From contig NZ_PNXY01000017.1 in assembly GCF_002879865.1 (NCBI RefSeq), positions 89,539-153,538 on the forward strand: a DNA stretch of 64,000 nucleotides, in the 5' to 3' direction. A model generated the notes under the pieces. That model saw only the letters and a list, made by a program, of their open reading frames with translations, searched no databases and had not been told where the DNA came from. The translations under genes were made by a program, and so were the position numbers. Below, piece after piece: positions 34,677 through 43,347 of this stretch; positions within the stretch are counted from its first letter, which is position 1; each line of letters starts with the position of its first letter. The DNA is from Paraburkholderia rhynchosiae. GTDB lineage: Bacteria; Pseudomonadota; Gammaproteobacteria; Burkholderiales; Burkholderiaceae.

Positions 34677-35888
34677 TCAGGCTGCGCCGCCCGCTCTCTT
34701 GCGTGCTGCGTCGAGCTGCGCTTCGACGAAGTCCGCCCAACGCTGTGCGATTCGGCGCCGTGCCGCCGCATCGTTTGCGGGCTCGTCTCGTGATGCGTTT
34801 TGTCGCGATTGCGCTGAAGTTTTGTCCCGTTCCGCATGCTCTGTTATCTCGCGCAGATGCGCCGAGGCGGTTCGCCGGAAGTCGTGAAGGACGAAATGCT
34901 CGACCTGGAGGCCGAGCGCCTTGACGGCCTGATTGAGCGTGCTTTTCGCGATCGGCTGATCGTTGCCCCTGACACTCGGAAAGACAAACGTCCGGCTCGC
35001 TCTCGTGCGATGCAGCTCGCGCAACATTGTCACCGCCTGCTGCGGCAGGTGCACGAGCTGATCCGCGTCCTTCTTCAAACGCGCAGCGGATATGCGCCAC
35101 AACGCGTTGTCGAGATCGAATTCACCCCACGTCGATTCGACCAGGTCGGATTTGCGCACCATCGTCAGCACGAGCAGATGCAGCGCCAGCTTGAGCGGCC
35201 GACGGATACTCGATGCTTCGATTGAATACAGCATCTCGCCCATCTCGTCGCCGGAAAGCACACGAGTGCGGCTGTCAAACGTGGCGATGGAGCGCGCCGG
35301 CACTACTTCGGCTGGATTGCTGGCCGCGAGTTGGCGGGCGATCAGGTACTCGTAGAGGCGCTTTATCACGTTGCGCGTGTGCAGCGCCATTTTTGGCGAG
35401 CCGCGGCTTTTGATTCGCTCGCAGATATCGACGACGTCTTGCGCGGTGACCGCCTTGATGGCCATGCCGCCGATAGCGGGCAACACGTCCTTGTGGAGCG
35501 CGCGCCGCGTCGTGCGTCGATACTCGTCCGATTTGCCGGCCATTTCGGTCGCCATATACAGTTCGGCGGCTTCGCGCAGCACGTCCGCCTTGACTTCCGC
35601 GCCGCGGTCGCGCCGCGCGGTGGCGACCGGCGAAATGCCTTGTGCGACCATTTCCGCGTACTTCTGCGCCTTGGCCCGCGCGACTCGCAGCGAAATCATC
35701 CGGTAATCGCCGATGGTGGCGAGCGGCTGCCGCTTGCCGTTCAGCGAGTAGCGAAAGCGCCAGACCTTGGTGCCGGTCGTCATGACTTCGATCACGAGAC
35801 CGTTGCCGTCGGCGACGCTATAACGGGTGGCGCGCGGTTCGAGCGCGCGAATCTGCGATTCGGTGAGGGGAGCGGCCAGGCGGGGCAT
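34677..35888 (-). pseudogene. Degenerate P4-type tyrosine recombinase (integrase)
   Basis: A 403-aa open frame of the P4/CP4 integrase family: DUF4102-type arm-binding N-terminus (LTESQIRALEPRATRYSVADGNGLVIEVMTTGTKVWRFRYSLNGKRQPLATIGDYR), core-binding domain, and catalytic box I around MVRKSDLVESTWGEFD. LHDFRRTASAHLRE holds the H-x-x-R of box II. The following segment, which normally contains the last His/Trp and the nucleophilic Tyr (VYNRAEY-like), is replaced by about 40 polar residues without any Tyr; the terminal QRWADFVEAQLDAARKR is again family-like. It therefore appears catalytically dead. The 5' end lies 173 bp from the 3' end of mnmE, a known insertion locus for integrase-driven islands such as SGI1. 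Confidence 0.8.
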
Positions 35889-35934
35889 GCTTGAATTGCT
35901 TGGAACGGGACAGCGCGAGTTTAAACTGTTTGCC

Positions 35935-35946
35935 GTTGTGTACCAA
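35935..35946. repeat. Direct repeat GTTGTGTACCAA, right copy (candidate att site)
   Basis: Second copy of the 12-bp repeat at 34614-34625. It sits between the integrase start and the mnmE 3' end. Confidence 0.45.
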
Positions 35947-36061
35947 ACAATTGCGGCGGGTTTGGTCTACAGACCCGGTTTGAACGGTTAGGACAGAAAG
36001 CGCGAAATTCGGCTATAAGCTGTGCAGAATGGACGATTTGGCGCATCCCTCGGGCGTTCCT

Positions 36062-37459
36062 CTACTTGCCGATGCAGAACCTGCTAAAAATCACTCCCAG
36101 CAGGTCGTCCGAACTGAATTCGCCGGTGATCGAGTTGAGTTGATCCTGTGCGAGCCGCAGTTCTTCGGCGAAAAGATCCAGTGCCTGCGAATTCTGATCG
36201 GCATGCGCGGCGGCCGTCGCGAGATGCTCCTGCGCCGCGCGCAGCGCTATCAGATGACGCTCGCGTGCGAGATAGACGCTCTCCGCACCCGCTTGCCAGC
36301 CGGCGATGCGCAGCAACTCGTCGCGCAACAGGCTTACGCCGTCGCCCTGTTTCGCCGAGAGCCGCACTTCACTGAGATCGAGGTCTGCGTCGAGTGCTTT
36401 GGTCTCCGGCGCGAGGCCGACCAGGTCCGTCTTGTTCAGCACCCGCACGACCGGCACGCCGGCCGGAAAGCGCCTCGCGATAATTTCGTCTTGAGCCGTC
36501 ATGCCGGTGCGCGCATCCAGCAGATGCAGCACCACGTCCGCGCGTTCGATCTCGTTCCACGTGCGCGCAATGCCGATCTTTTCGACTTCGTCCTCGGTAT
36601 CGCGCAAACCGGCCGTGTCGATCACGTGCAGCGGAATGCCTTCGATCTGGATGGTTTGCGCGACCTTGTCGCGTGTCGTGCCGGCAATCGGTGTGACGAT
36701 GGCGAGTTCCGCGCCCGCGAGCGCATTCAGCAGCGACGATTTGCCGACGTTCGGCTGTCCCGCCAGCACGACCGACAGACCCTCGCGCAACAGCGCGCCT
36801 TGCCGCGCTTCGCTCAGCACATGCGCGAGGCGCTCCAGAATCCGCGCGAGCTTGCCGAGGGCGTCGGCGGCTTCGAGAAAGTCGATCTCTTCTTCGGGGA
36901 AATCGAGCGTCGCTTCAACCAGCATGCGCAGCGTGATGACGTCTTCGACCAAAGCGTGGATGTCGCGCGAAAACGCGCCGTCGAGCGAACGGCTCGCCGA
37001 GCGCGCGGCGGCTTCGGTGCTCGCCTCGATCAGATCGGCGACCGCTTCGGCTTGCGCGAGATCCAGCTTGTCGTTGAGAAACGCGCGGCGCGTGAATTCG
37101 CCCGGTTCGGCCAGTCGCAAGCCAAATGGGCGGCCCGCGTCGATGCAACGTTGCAGCACGAGTTGGAGGACAACCGGACCGCCGTGGCCTTGCAGTTCGA
37201 GCACATGTTCGCCGGTGTACGAATGCGGCGCAGGAAAGTACAGCGTGATGCCGCGATCGAGCGCGTTACCGCTATCGTCGAGAAATGGCACGTAGCTCGC
37301 ATGACGAGGGGCGAGGAGCGCCTGGCCGGTGAGCGTCTGCATCAACGGTTGCGCCGCGGCTTCGCCCGCGCGTCCAAACGAAATCCGCACGACCCCGATG
37401 CCTCCTCGGCCGGGCGCGGTGGCAATAGCGACGATCGGATCGGAATCGGTGGTCAGCAT
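36062..37459 (-). CDS. mnmE: tRNA modification GTPase MnmE (TrmE)
   Basis: With MnmG, MnmE makes the 5-carboxymethylaminomethyl modification of the wobble uridine in certain tRNAs. The 465-aa protein has the N-terminal tetrahydrofolate-binding domain (DPIVAIATAPGRGGIGVVRISF), a central helical domain, the inserted G domain with GQPNVGKSSLLNAL, AGTTRD, DTAGLRDT and NKTD, and the invariant C-terminus FCIGK with Cys. ATG 37459 (MLTTDSDPIVAIAT) is chosen; the longer frame is not conserved. It is separated from yidC by an opposite-strand regulator gene and a terminator, so it needs its own promoter. Confidence 0.97.
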   Translation of the reverse strand: MLTTDSDPIVAIATAPGRGGIGVVRISFGRAGEAAAQPLMQTLTGQALLAPRHASYVPFLDDSGNALDRGITLYFPAPHSYTGEHVLELQGHGGPVVLQLVLQRCIDAGRPFGLRLAEPGEFTRRAFLNDKLDLAQAEAVADLIEASTEAAARSASRSLDGAFSRDIHALVEDVITLRMLVEATLDFPEEEIDFLEAADALGKLARILERLAHVLSEARQGALLREGLSVVLAGQPNVGKSSLLNALAGAELAIVTPIAGTTRDKVAQTIQIEGIPLHVIDTAGLRDTEDEVEKIGIARTWNEIERADVVLHLLDARTGMTAQDEIIARRFPAGVPVVRVLNKTDLVGLAPETKALDADLDLSEVRLSAKQGDGVSLLRDELLRIAGWQAGAESVYLARERHLIALRAAQEHLATAAAHADQNSQALDLFAEELRLAQDQLNSITGEFSSDDLLGVIFSRFCIGK

Positions 37460-37831
37460 GAGAGAGGCGGCAAAAAACGGAAGAGAAGGGCAGGGCGGCG
37501 CTGACGTGTGCGCGGCGCGGGCATTGTAACGCGGGGTCATGTGCGGGCCGGCCGATGACGCCCGTCGCGATCGTTGCACACGTTTTCGCATCCCAAACAA
37601 GATTGATCTTAATCAAGCGAGGATTGTTACTGCGTCGCTAAGACAAACCGAGACTCGACAAGACGCATGGGTTCTTGAAAACGCGTGCCGGGCATAGAAA
37701 AGTCACAAAAATTGACATCCCGCTGAATCGCCGCGTCACCGCGGAGTTCAGGCTAAATTTATCTCAAATACGCTAAACACGAGCTTGGCCAGTTGTCAAT
37801 TGGGAGGACGCTGAATTGCACAATCTGGCCC
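37460..37831. other. Divergent intergenic region between mnmE and the regulator gene
   Basis: About 370 bp without a gene. It should contain promoters in both directions. TTGACA at 37712-37717 is a perfect -35 hexamer on the plus strand, but no good -10 lies 16-18 bp downstream. A small palindrome CCGCGTCACCGCGG follows it at about 37731-37744. Confidence 0.4.
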
Positions 37832-38239
37832 ATGCCGACCCCCAAAGAAAAAGCCGCCTTCGCCAAAAGGCTGAAGGACACACTGGAGCCGCTGAAGATT
37901 CGCGGCGGGACCAAGCTTGCCGAGCAGTTCAATCTTCGCTATCGCGGCGACCGTCCGGTCACGCCGCAAACCGCGCACAAGTGGCTCACGGGTACGACGA
38001 TTCCCAAGCCCGACAAGTTGCGCACGTTAGCCGAATGGTTGAACGTCAAGGAGCACTGGCTCCACTATGGACCCTCGCCCGGTGCCAGCGCCAGACCCAT
38101 GGCGCGGGGTGAGAAATATCCGCCGTCGCAGGAGACGATTGAACTCGCTTCGAAGATCGAGTCGTTAACGCCGAAGGACCGCTTTCTCGTCGAAGAAATG
38201 ATTGTGCGCTTCTACGGTGAGGATGCCGAAGAAGAGTAA
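37832..38239 (+). CDS. XRE-like helix-turn-helix regulator
   Basis: A 135-aa protein: MPTPKEKAAFAKRLKDTLEPLKIRGGTKLAEQFNLRYRGDRPVTPQTAHKWLTGTTIPKPDKLRTLAEWLNVKEHWLHYGP. The TKLAEQFN...VTPQTAHKWLTGTTIPKPDKLRTLAEWL stretch is a lambda-repressor-like HTH; the C-terminal TPKDRFLVEEMIVRFYGEDAEEE is acidic and helical. It is probably a DNA-binding regulator; its target is unknown. It sits on the plus strand between mnmE and yidC, ending at a bidirectional terminator. Upstream in-frame ATG 37793 is possible but adds an untypical N-terminus. Confidence 0.85.
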   Translation: MPTPKEKAAFAKRLKDTLEPLKIRGGTKLAEQFNLRYRGDRPVTPQTAHKWLTGTTIPKPDKLRTLAEWLNVKEHWLHYGPSPGASARPMARGEKYPPSQETIELASKIESLTPKDRFLVEEMIVRFYGEDAEEE

Positions 38240-38275
38240 TGGACGTGCCGTCCCGGCGCGCAACGGTCACAAAAA

Positions 38276-38307
38276 AAGCCGCCCGGTTCGTTTGAACCGG
38301 GCGGCTT
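38276..38307. terminator. Bidirectional terminator between the XRE regulator and yidC
   Basis: AAGCCGCCCGGTTC / GAACCGGGCGGCTT is a perfect 14-bp stem with a 4-nt loop, preceded by an A-run (38271-38277), giving a T-run for leftward transcription from yidC, and followed by CGTTTTA for rightward transcription. Confidence 0.9.
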
Positions 38308-38401
38308 CGTTTTACGGCTGGGTTTGCCACGCGCAACAAGCGCTGGAGCTGCGTGCGGCGCAAAGGCTCGCACGCCTTTTCAGACCAGCATCAGCCCGAC
38401 A

Positions 38402-40060
38402 TCAGGCCGGCTTCGCCTTCGACTGACCCATCATGCGCGTGATGTAGTACTGCTGCGCGATCGACAGCACGTTGTTCACCACGTAGTACAGCACGAGACC
38501 GGCGGGGAAGAAGAAGAACATGACCGAGAACGCGATCGGCATGAACATCATCATCTTGGCTTGAACCGGGTCCGGCGGCGTCGGGTTGAGCTTCGTCTGC
38601 AGGAACATCGAAACAGCCATCAGCACCGGCAGGATGAAGAACGGGTCCTGTTGCGACAGATCGTGAATCCACAGAATCCACGGCGCGCCGCGCATTTCGA
38701 CCGACGACAGCAGCACCCAGTACAGCGAGATGAACACTGGAATCTGGATCACGACCGGCAGACAGCCGCCGAACGGATTCACCTTCTCGGTTTTGTACAA
38801 CTCCATCAGCGCGGCGTTCATTTTCTGCGGATCGCCCTTGAAGCGTTCGCGCAACGCCTGCATGCGCGGCGTGATCGCCTTCATGCGCGCCATCGACTTG
38901 TAGCTCGCGGCCGACAGCGGGAAGAACACCGCCTTGATCAGCAGCGTGAGCAGCACGATCGCCCAGCCCCAGTTGCCGACATAGCCGTGGATCTTCTCCA
39001 GCAGCCAGAAGAGCGGCTTGGCGATGATCGTCACATAGCCGTAGTCCTTCACCAGCTCCAGACCCGGCGCGATGCCTTCGAGCATGCGCTCTTCTTCGGG
39101 ACCGGCGAACAGACGCGATGACACGTCGACCGTTTGGCCCGGCGCAATGGCGCCGACCGGTTGCTGCACGCCGACGCGATACAGCTTCGGATCGATTTTC
39201 TCGACGTAGATCTTGCGCTTCGCGCCTTGCTGCGGAAGCCATGCCGACGCGAAGTAGTGCTGCACCATTGCGATCCAGCCGTTGTCGGCCGAGTCCGCGA
39301 AGCTCGCCTTGTTCTTGTCGATGTCGCTGAAGTCGATTTTCTGGAAGTGGTGCTGCTCGGTGTAGACAGCCGGCCCGATGAACGTGTGCGAGAAGCGCGG
39401 CGTTTCCACCGGCTGGTCGTCACGCACCAGTTCCATATAAACCGACGGGCTCACCGGCGTGGTGCCGACGTTCTGGATCTTCGTATCGACGCCGATCACA
39501 TAGCTGCCGCGCGTGAACGTATAGGTCTTGATGACCTTCACGCCACCCTTGACCGGCGACTCGAAGCTGAGCTGGAACGACTTGGCGTCGCCCGTCAGAT
39601 CGTGCGGCTGGTTCGGCACCGGCGTGTAGATGTCGTTGTGATTCGGGAAATCGCCGCCGAGCAGACCCGTGCGCGCCAGATACGTGTGATTGGCGGTGCG
39701 GTCGAACAGCGTGATCATAAGATCCGGCTGCTTGCCGTCGCCTTGCTTGACGAGCGACAGCTTCGACAGTGTGCCGCCGCGGGTGTCGATTTCGCCGTTA
39801 TAGACGTCGGTGCTGAACTTGACGAGTTGCGATTGCGTGGCCGCCGGCGTGTTGGCCGGCGCCGCTGCGTTGGTGGCCGGCAAATCGGCGGGCTGGGTTC
39901 CCGGCGTCGTGGTTCCCGGTGCCGCGCTGCCGACGGTCTTGGTCGGTGTGGCGCTCGGGAAGAACATCGACGGGCGTCCGTGGTCGCGTTGCCAGTTGTC
40001 GAACAGCATGACCGCTGACATGAAGAAAATGACCCATAGGACGGTGCGTTTGATATCCAT
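38402..40060 (-). CDS. yidC: Membrane protein insertase YidC
   Basis: YidC inserts and folds inner-membrane proteins, alone or with SecYEG. The 552-aa protein has TM1 (MDIKRTVLWVIFFMSAVMLFDNW), a Pro/Ala/Thr-rich linker, the large periplasmic beta-sandwich (P1) and the conserved five-helix core (from GYVGNWGWAIVLLTLLIKAVFFPLSAASYKSMARMKAITPRMQALRERFKGD to VLYYVVNNVLSIAQQYYI). The hydrophilic-groove Arg is in TM2 region LLIKAVFFPLS / ASYKSMARM as in the Gram-negative long form. It ends the rpmH-rnpA-yidD-yidC operon. Confidence 0.97.
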   Translation of the reverse strand: MDIKRTVLWVIFFMSAVMLFDNWQRDHGRPSMFFPSATPTKTVGSAAPGTTTPGTQPADLPATNAAAPANTPAATQSQLVKFSTDVYNGEIDTRGGTLSKLSLVKQGDGKQPDLMITLFDRTANHTYLARTGLLGGDFPNHNDIYTPVPNQPHDLTGDAKSFQLSFESPVKGGVKVIKTYTFTRGSYVIGVDTKIQNVGTTPVSPSVYMELVRDDQPVETPRFSHTFIGPAVYTEQHHFQKIDFSDIDKNKASFADSADNGWIAMVQHYFASAWLPQQGAKRKIYVEKIDPKLYRVGVQQPVGAIAPGQTVDVSSRLFAGPEEERMLEGIAPGLELVKDYGYVTIIAKPLFWLLEKIHGYVGNWGWAIVLLTLLIKAVFFPLSAASYKSMARMKAITPRMQALRERFKGDPQKMNAALMELYKTEKVNPFGGCLPVVIQIPVFISLYWVLLSSVEMRGAPWILWIHDLSQQDPFFILPVLMAVSMFLQTKLNPTPPDPVQAKMMMFMPIAFSVMFFFFPAGLVLYYVVNNVLSIAQQYYITRMMGQSKAKPA

Positions 40061-40090
40061 GCGTTGTCTCAGTGTCGATGGAACGGCGCG

Positions 40091-40321
40091 TCAGCGCTTT
40101 TCAGAAGTGGGAGGCGGGACGAGATCGATGCCGCCCGCGGAAAACGGGTGGCAGCGGCAAATACGCCTGGCCGCGAGATAAGTCCCGCGCGCGGCGCCAT
40201 GATACTGGATTGCTTCGCGCGCGTAATCAGAGCAGGAAGGGAAAAAACGGCACCGGCTGCCGAGCATTGGGCTCACGGCAAGCTTGTAAAAACGCAATAA
40301 AGCGATGAGTACCGTTTGCAT
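40091..40321 (-). CDS. yidD: Membrane protein insertion efficiency factor YidD
   Basis: A 76-aa protein of the YidD family: MQTVLIALLRFYKLAVSPMLGSRCRFFPSCSDYAREAIQYHGAARGTYLAARRICRCHPFSAGGIDLVPP. The conserved FYKLAVSP, CRFFPSCSDYAREAI and RICRCHPFSAGG with three or four Cys are complete. It assists YidC-dependent insertion. ATG 40321 is chosen; the in-frame upstream sequence overlaps the spacer to rnpA. It lies 30 bp upstream of yidC. Confidence 0.95.
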   Translation of the reverse strand: MQTVLIALLRFYKLAVSPMLGSRCRFFPSCSDYAREAIQYHGAARGTYLAARRICRCHPFSAGGIDLVPPPTSEKR

Positions 40322-40433
40322 GGCTGATGCGGCCGGACGGCGCCGCGCAACGTAGAGTACCGGACGACGCCCGCGGGCCAAGGCTGCCGAAGCTACGGCG
40401 GCCCGAACGAAAAAGCGGGCGGTCACTTGAGCG

Positions 40434-40949
40434 TCATTCCGTCGCGGGCGCTTCCGCAGGCGGCGCCTGACGACGGGCAATTTCGCGCGCTGCCTTGTCG
40501 AGCAGCGCCTCGATTTCACTGCGGCACAGCGCCTTCAACGGCGGCGACGAAGCGCTCGGCAAAGCCTTTTTGTCGAAACGCTTGTGCAAACGCAGCAGCA
40601 CATCCCAACCGCCGAATTCCGCACGACGCAGCCGGAAGGCTTCACGCGCGATTCGACGTACCAGATTACGCGTGGCCGCGCGCGGCGCATACTTCTTGCC
40701 GATGACGAGGCCGAGGCGCGCGTCATTGCCGGTAGGCCGGCCGTACACCACGAAGTGTGCGGTGCGGCGCCACGGGCGCAAACGAAAAACGGATGAAAAT
40801 TCATCCGTTTTCAGTAGCCTTGCGGCTTTCGGGAAGGCGGCTTGCGCTCGCAACGGTATCGAGCCCTGCTGCGGCGCCTCTGCCGGTCCCGCTTCACCAC
40901 GGCTGTCGCCTGCTGGCACAGATAGGCCTGGCACGGACAGAACGCGCAA
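40434..40949 (-). CDS. rnpA: Ribonuclease P protein component RnpA
   Basis: The protein subunit of RNase P, which matures tRNA 5' ends. The core AAFPKAARLLKTDEFSSVFRLRP, RLGLVIGKKYAPRAATRNLVRRIAREAFR (the RNR motif) and GWDVLLRLHKRFDKK are conserved. No ATG precedes the core: TTG 40949 (171 aa, 14 bp after rpmH) and TTG 40853 (139 aa, the usual family length) are the candidates, so the start is unresolved. The Ala/Pro/Glu-rich tail is variable. Confidence 0.92.
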   Translation of the reverse strand: MRVLSVPGLSVPAGDSRGEAGPAEAPQQGSIPLRAQAAFPKAARLLKTDEFSSVFRLRPWRRTAHFVVYGRPTGNDARLGLVIGKKYAPRAATRNLVRRIAREAFRLRRAEFGGWDVLLRLHKRFDKKALPSASSPPLKALCRSEIEALLDKAAREIARRQAPPAEAPATE

Positions 40950-40963
40950 TCCGCTTGCCTGCC

Positions 40964-41098
40964 TTAGATGGCGAGGCGCTTGCGGCCCTTCGCGCGACGT
41001 GCGTTGATGACCTTGCGGCCACCAGCGGTCTTCATGCGAACGCGAAAGCCGTGGGTGCGCTTGCGACGGGTAACGGAAGGTTGGTAAGTACGTTTCAT
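40964..41098 (-). CDS. rpmH: 50S ribosomal protein L34
   Basis: A 44-aa basic ribosomal protein: [44 protein letters not shown], a full-length L34. It is the first gene of the minus-strand rpmH-rnpA-yidD-yidC operon and is divergent from dnaA, as in most proteobacteria. A promoter is predicted about 95 bp upstream. Confidence 0.98.
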
Positions 41099-41190
41099 GT
41101 TGCTCTCACTTGATCGAAAAATAACCGCGCGATCATCGCTGAAAGCGCAATGGCCGGAGGTTTGCTGAATTGGTTTTCGCGGAACCCGCT

Positions 41191-41219
41191 ATTTAAACCG
41201 GTTTTCCGTTGACCGTCAA
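41191..41219 (-). promoter_or_regulatory. Predicted rpmH promoter
   Basis: On the minus strand TTGACG (41219-41214), a 17-bp spacer and TTAAAT (41196-41191), about 95 bp before the rpmH start. Confidence 0.65.
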
Positions 41220-41274
41220 TAGTTTAGCCGGTGCCGTTCGTGGTCGCCGTCCGTCTCGCGAGATGATCGGTCCC

Positions 41275-41283
41275 TGTGGATAA
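41275..41283 (-). promoter_or_regulatory. Perfect DnaA box
   Basis: TGTGGATAA, the complement of the consensus TTATCCACA, 199 bp before the dnaA start. A single perfect box here fits autoregulation of dnaA. I found no further perfect boxes in the rpmH-dnaA or dnaA-dnaN spacers, so I do not call a replication origin. Confidence 0.8.
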
Positions 41284-41481
41284 CTCCCCTTGCGCCTCCG
41301 ATTTGGCGTTAGAATCTCGCCTTACTTCCCAAAAATGATGCACGCCGCTCCGGCTCGCTTGCCCCGCAAACCCTTGTGGCACAGGCGCCTGGGGCTGTTA
41401 CGCCTGGCTGCTCCGGGCCTTGTTGCGTGCGCGCGACGGGGGCAGCGGCGAGCCCGTGCACACCATAACGACAGCAACTCG

Positions 41482-43110
41482 ATGAACGAATTCTGGCAAC
41501 ACTGTTCCGCATTGCTGGAGCGTGAGCTCACGCCCCAGCAATACGTGACGTGGATCAAACCGTTGGCCCCGGTCGCCTTCGACGCCGCTGCGAACACGCT
41601 CAGCATTGCTGCGCCCAACCGCTTCAAGCTCGACTGGGTCAAGAGCCAGTTCTCCGGCCGCATCGCGGATATGGCCCGCGATTTCTGGCAGACCCCGGTC
41701 GACGTGCAATTCGTCCTGGACCCGAAAGCCGGCATGCGCGCTCCCGCCGCAGCCGCGCCGGCTCCGGCGCGTCCCGCTTCCGCGCCTCATTCGATGGGCG
41801 GTAGCGCGGGCAATGGCGCTGCCGTGGACGCGGCCGTTGGCGCGGTGCAAGCGGCGCAGGCCGCGCGCGCGAACGGCGCCAACAGCGCCAACAGCGCGAT
41901 GGCAAACCTCAACGCGAACGCCCGCGCGGCAGCTGAGCACAACGCAAACGCCCGCGCCGCGGCTGAAGATGCCGCCGACCTCGATCTGCCCAGCCTCGAC
42001 GCGAACGAAGCAGCGGCGGCGCGCCGCACGTGGCGGCCGGGCCAGAGCGCCAGCTCGAACGGCAACGGCGACAACGACTCGATGTACGAGCGCTCCAAGC
42101 TGAACCCGGTCTTGACGTTCGACAATTTCGTGACCGGTAAGGCCAACCAGTTGGCGCGCGCCGCGGCGATCCAGGTCGCGGACAACCCCGGCATTTCCTA
42201 CAACCCGCTGTTCCTGTATGGCGGCGTAGGTCTCGGCAAGACTCACCTGATCCACGCAATCGGCAACCAGCTTTTGATGGACAAGGCCCGCGCGCGGATT
42301 CGCTACATCCACGCGGAACAGTACGTGTCCGACGTGGTGAAGGCGTACCAGCGCAAGGCATTCGACGACTTCAAGCGCTACTACCACTCGCTTGATCTAC
42401 TGCTGATCGACGATATTCAGTTCTTTTCCGGCAAGTCCCGCACGCAGGAAGAGTTCTTCTACGCGTTCGAGGCGCTGGTCGCGAACAAGGCGCAGGTGAT
42501 CATTACCAGCGACACGTATCCGAAGGAGATTTCGGGTATCGACGATCGTCTGATCTCGCGCTTCGACTCCGGCCTGACGGTGGCGATCGAGCCGCCCGAA
42601 CTCGAGATGCGTGTCGCCATTCTGATGCGCAAGGCCCAGTCGGAATTCGTGAGTCTGAGTGAAGACGTCGCATTCTTCGTCGCCAAGCACTTGCGCTCGA
42701 ACGTGCGTGAACTTGAAGGCGCGCTGCGCAAGATTCTTGCGTATTCCAAGTTCCATGGACGCGAGATCACGATTGAACTGACGAAAGAAGCGCTGAAAGA
42801 TCTGCTGACGGTGCAGAACCGGCAGATCTCCGTGGAGAACATTCAGAAGACCGTGGCTGACTTTTACAGCATCAAGGTCGCGGACATGTATTCGAAGAAA
42901 CGTCCGGCGAACATTGCGCGGCCGCGGCAGATCGCGATGTATCTCGCGAAGGAACTCACGCAGAAAAGTCTGCCGGAAATCGGCGAGCTATTCGGCGGCC
43001 GCGACCACACCACGGTGCTGCACGCAGTGCGAAAAATCGCCGACGAACGCAGCAAGGACGCGCAGCTGAACCACGAATTGCACGTGCTGGAGCAGACGCT
43101 GAAGGGTTGA
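41482..43110 (+). CDS. dnaA: Chromosomal replication initiator DnaA
   Basis: Binds DnaA boxes and opens oriC. The 542-aa protein has domain I (MNEFWQHCSALLERELTPQQYVTWIKPLAPVAF), a long Ala/Asn-rich domain II linker (about residues 85-200, with a repeated NANARAAAE unit), the AAA+ domain with Walker A GGVGLGKTHL near residue 247 and LLIDDIQFFSGK, and the C-terminal HTH with RPRQIAMYLAKELTQKSLPEIGELFGGRDHTTVLHA. ATG 41482 is fixed by domain I; the open frame upstream is not conserved. The preceding leader of almost 200 bp contains a DnaA box. Confidence 0.98.
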   Translation: MNEFWQHCSALLERELTPQQYVTWIKPLAPVAFDAAANTLSIAAPNRFKLDWVKSQFSGRIADMARDFWQTPVDVQFVLDPKAGMRAPAAAAPAPARPASAPHSMGGSAGNGAAVDAAVGAVQAAQAARANGANSANSAMANLNANARAAAEHNANARAAAEDAADLDLPSLDANEAAAARRTWRPGQSASSNGNGDNDSMYERSKLNPVLTFDNFVTGKANQLARAAAIQVADNPGISYNPLFLYGGVGLGKTHLIHAIGNQLLMDKARARIRYIHAEQYVSDVVKAYQRKAFDDFKRYYHSLDLLLIDDIQFFSGKSRTQEEFFYAFEALVANKAQVIITSDTYPKEISGIDDRLISRFDSGLTVAIEPPELEMRVAILMRKAQSEFVSLSEDVAFFVAKHLRSNVRELEGALRKILAYSKFHGREITIELTKEALKDLLTVQNRQISVENIQKTVADFYSIKVADMYSKKRPANIARPRQIAMYLAKELTQKSLPEIGELFGGRDHTTVLHAVRKIADERSKDAQLNHELHVLEQTLKG

Positions 43111-43347
43111 GCGGCCGGAACAGGGAAGCGGCGGAAAAATCGACCTGTTTATTTCCAGACTCGCCCCCATTTTAGTGAGGCGGTTCCGTTTTCAGGCACA
43201 ATACAGGTTTAACCGCCCGGCGCGGCCGCGGGCGGATTTCACGCCGTGACGGGCGCTGCGTGGCGCCGGCGGGGAGCCACGGCTGCGTGCTGGAAAGGCC
43301 GCAAAGGCTGAAAGGCGCACAGGCCGTTATATCAACGAAGGAACTCT

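Noticed and set aside
36029..37504. A 491-codon plus-strand open frame
   Set aside because: Antisense to mnmE.
41099..43347. Chromosomal replication origin
   Set aside because: Only one perfect DnaA box and no AT-rich 13-mer array were found, so oriC is not called.
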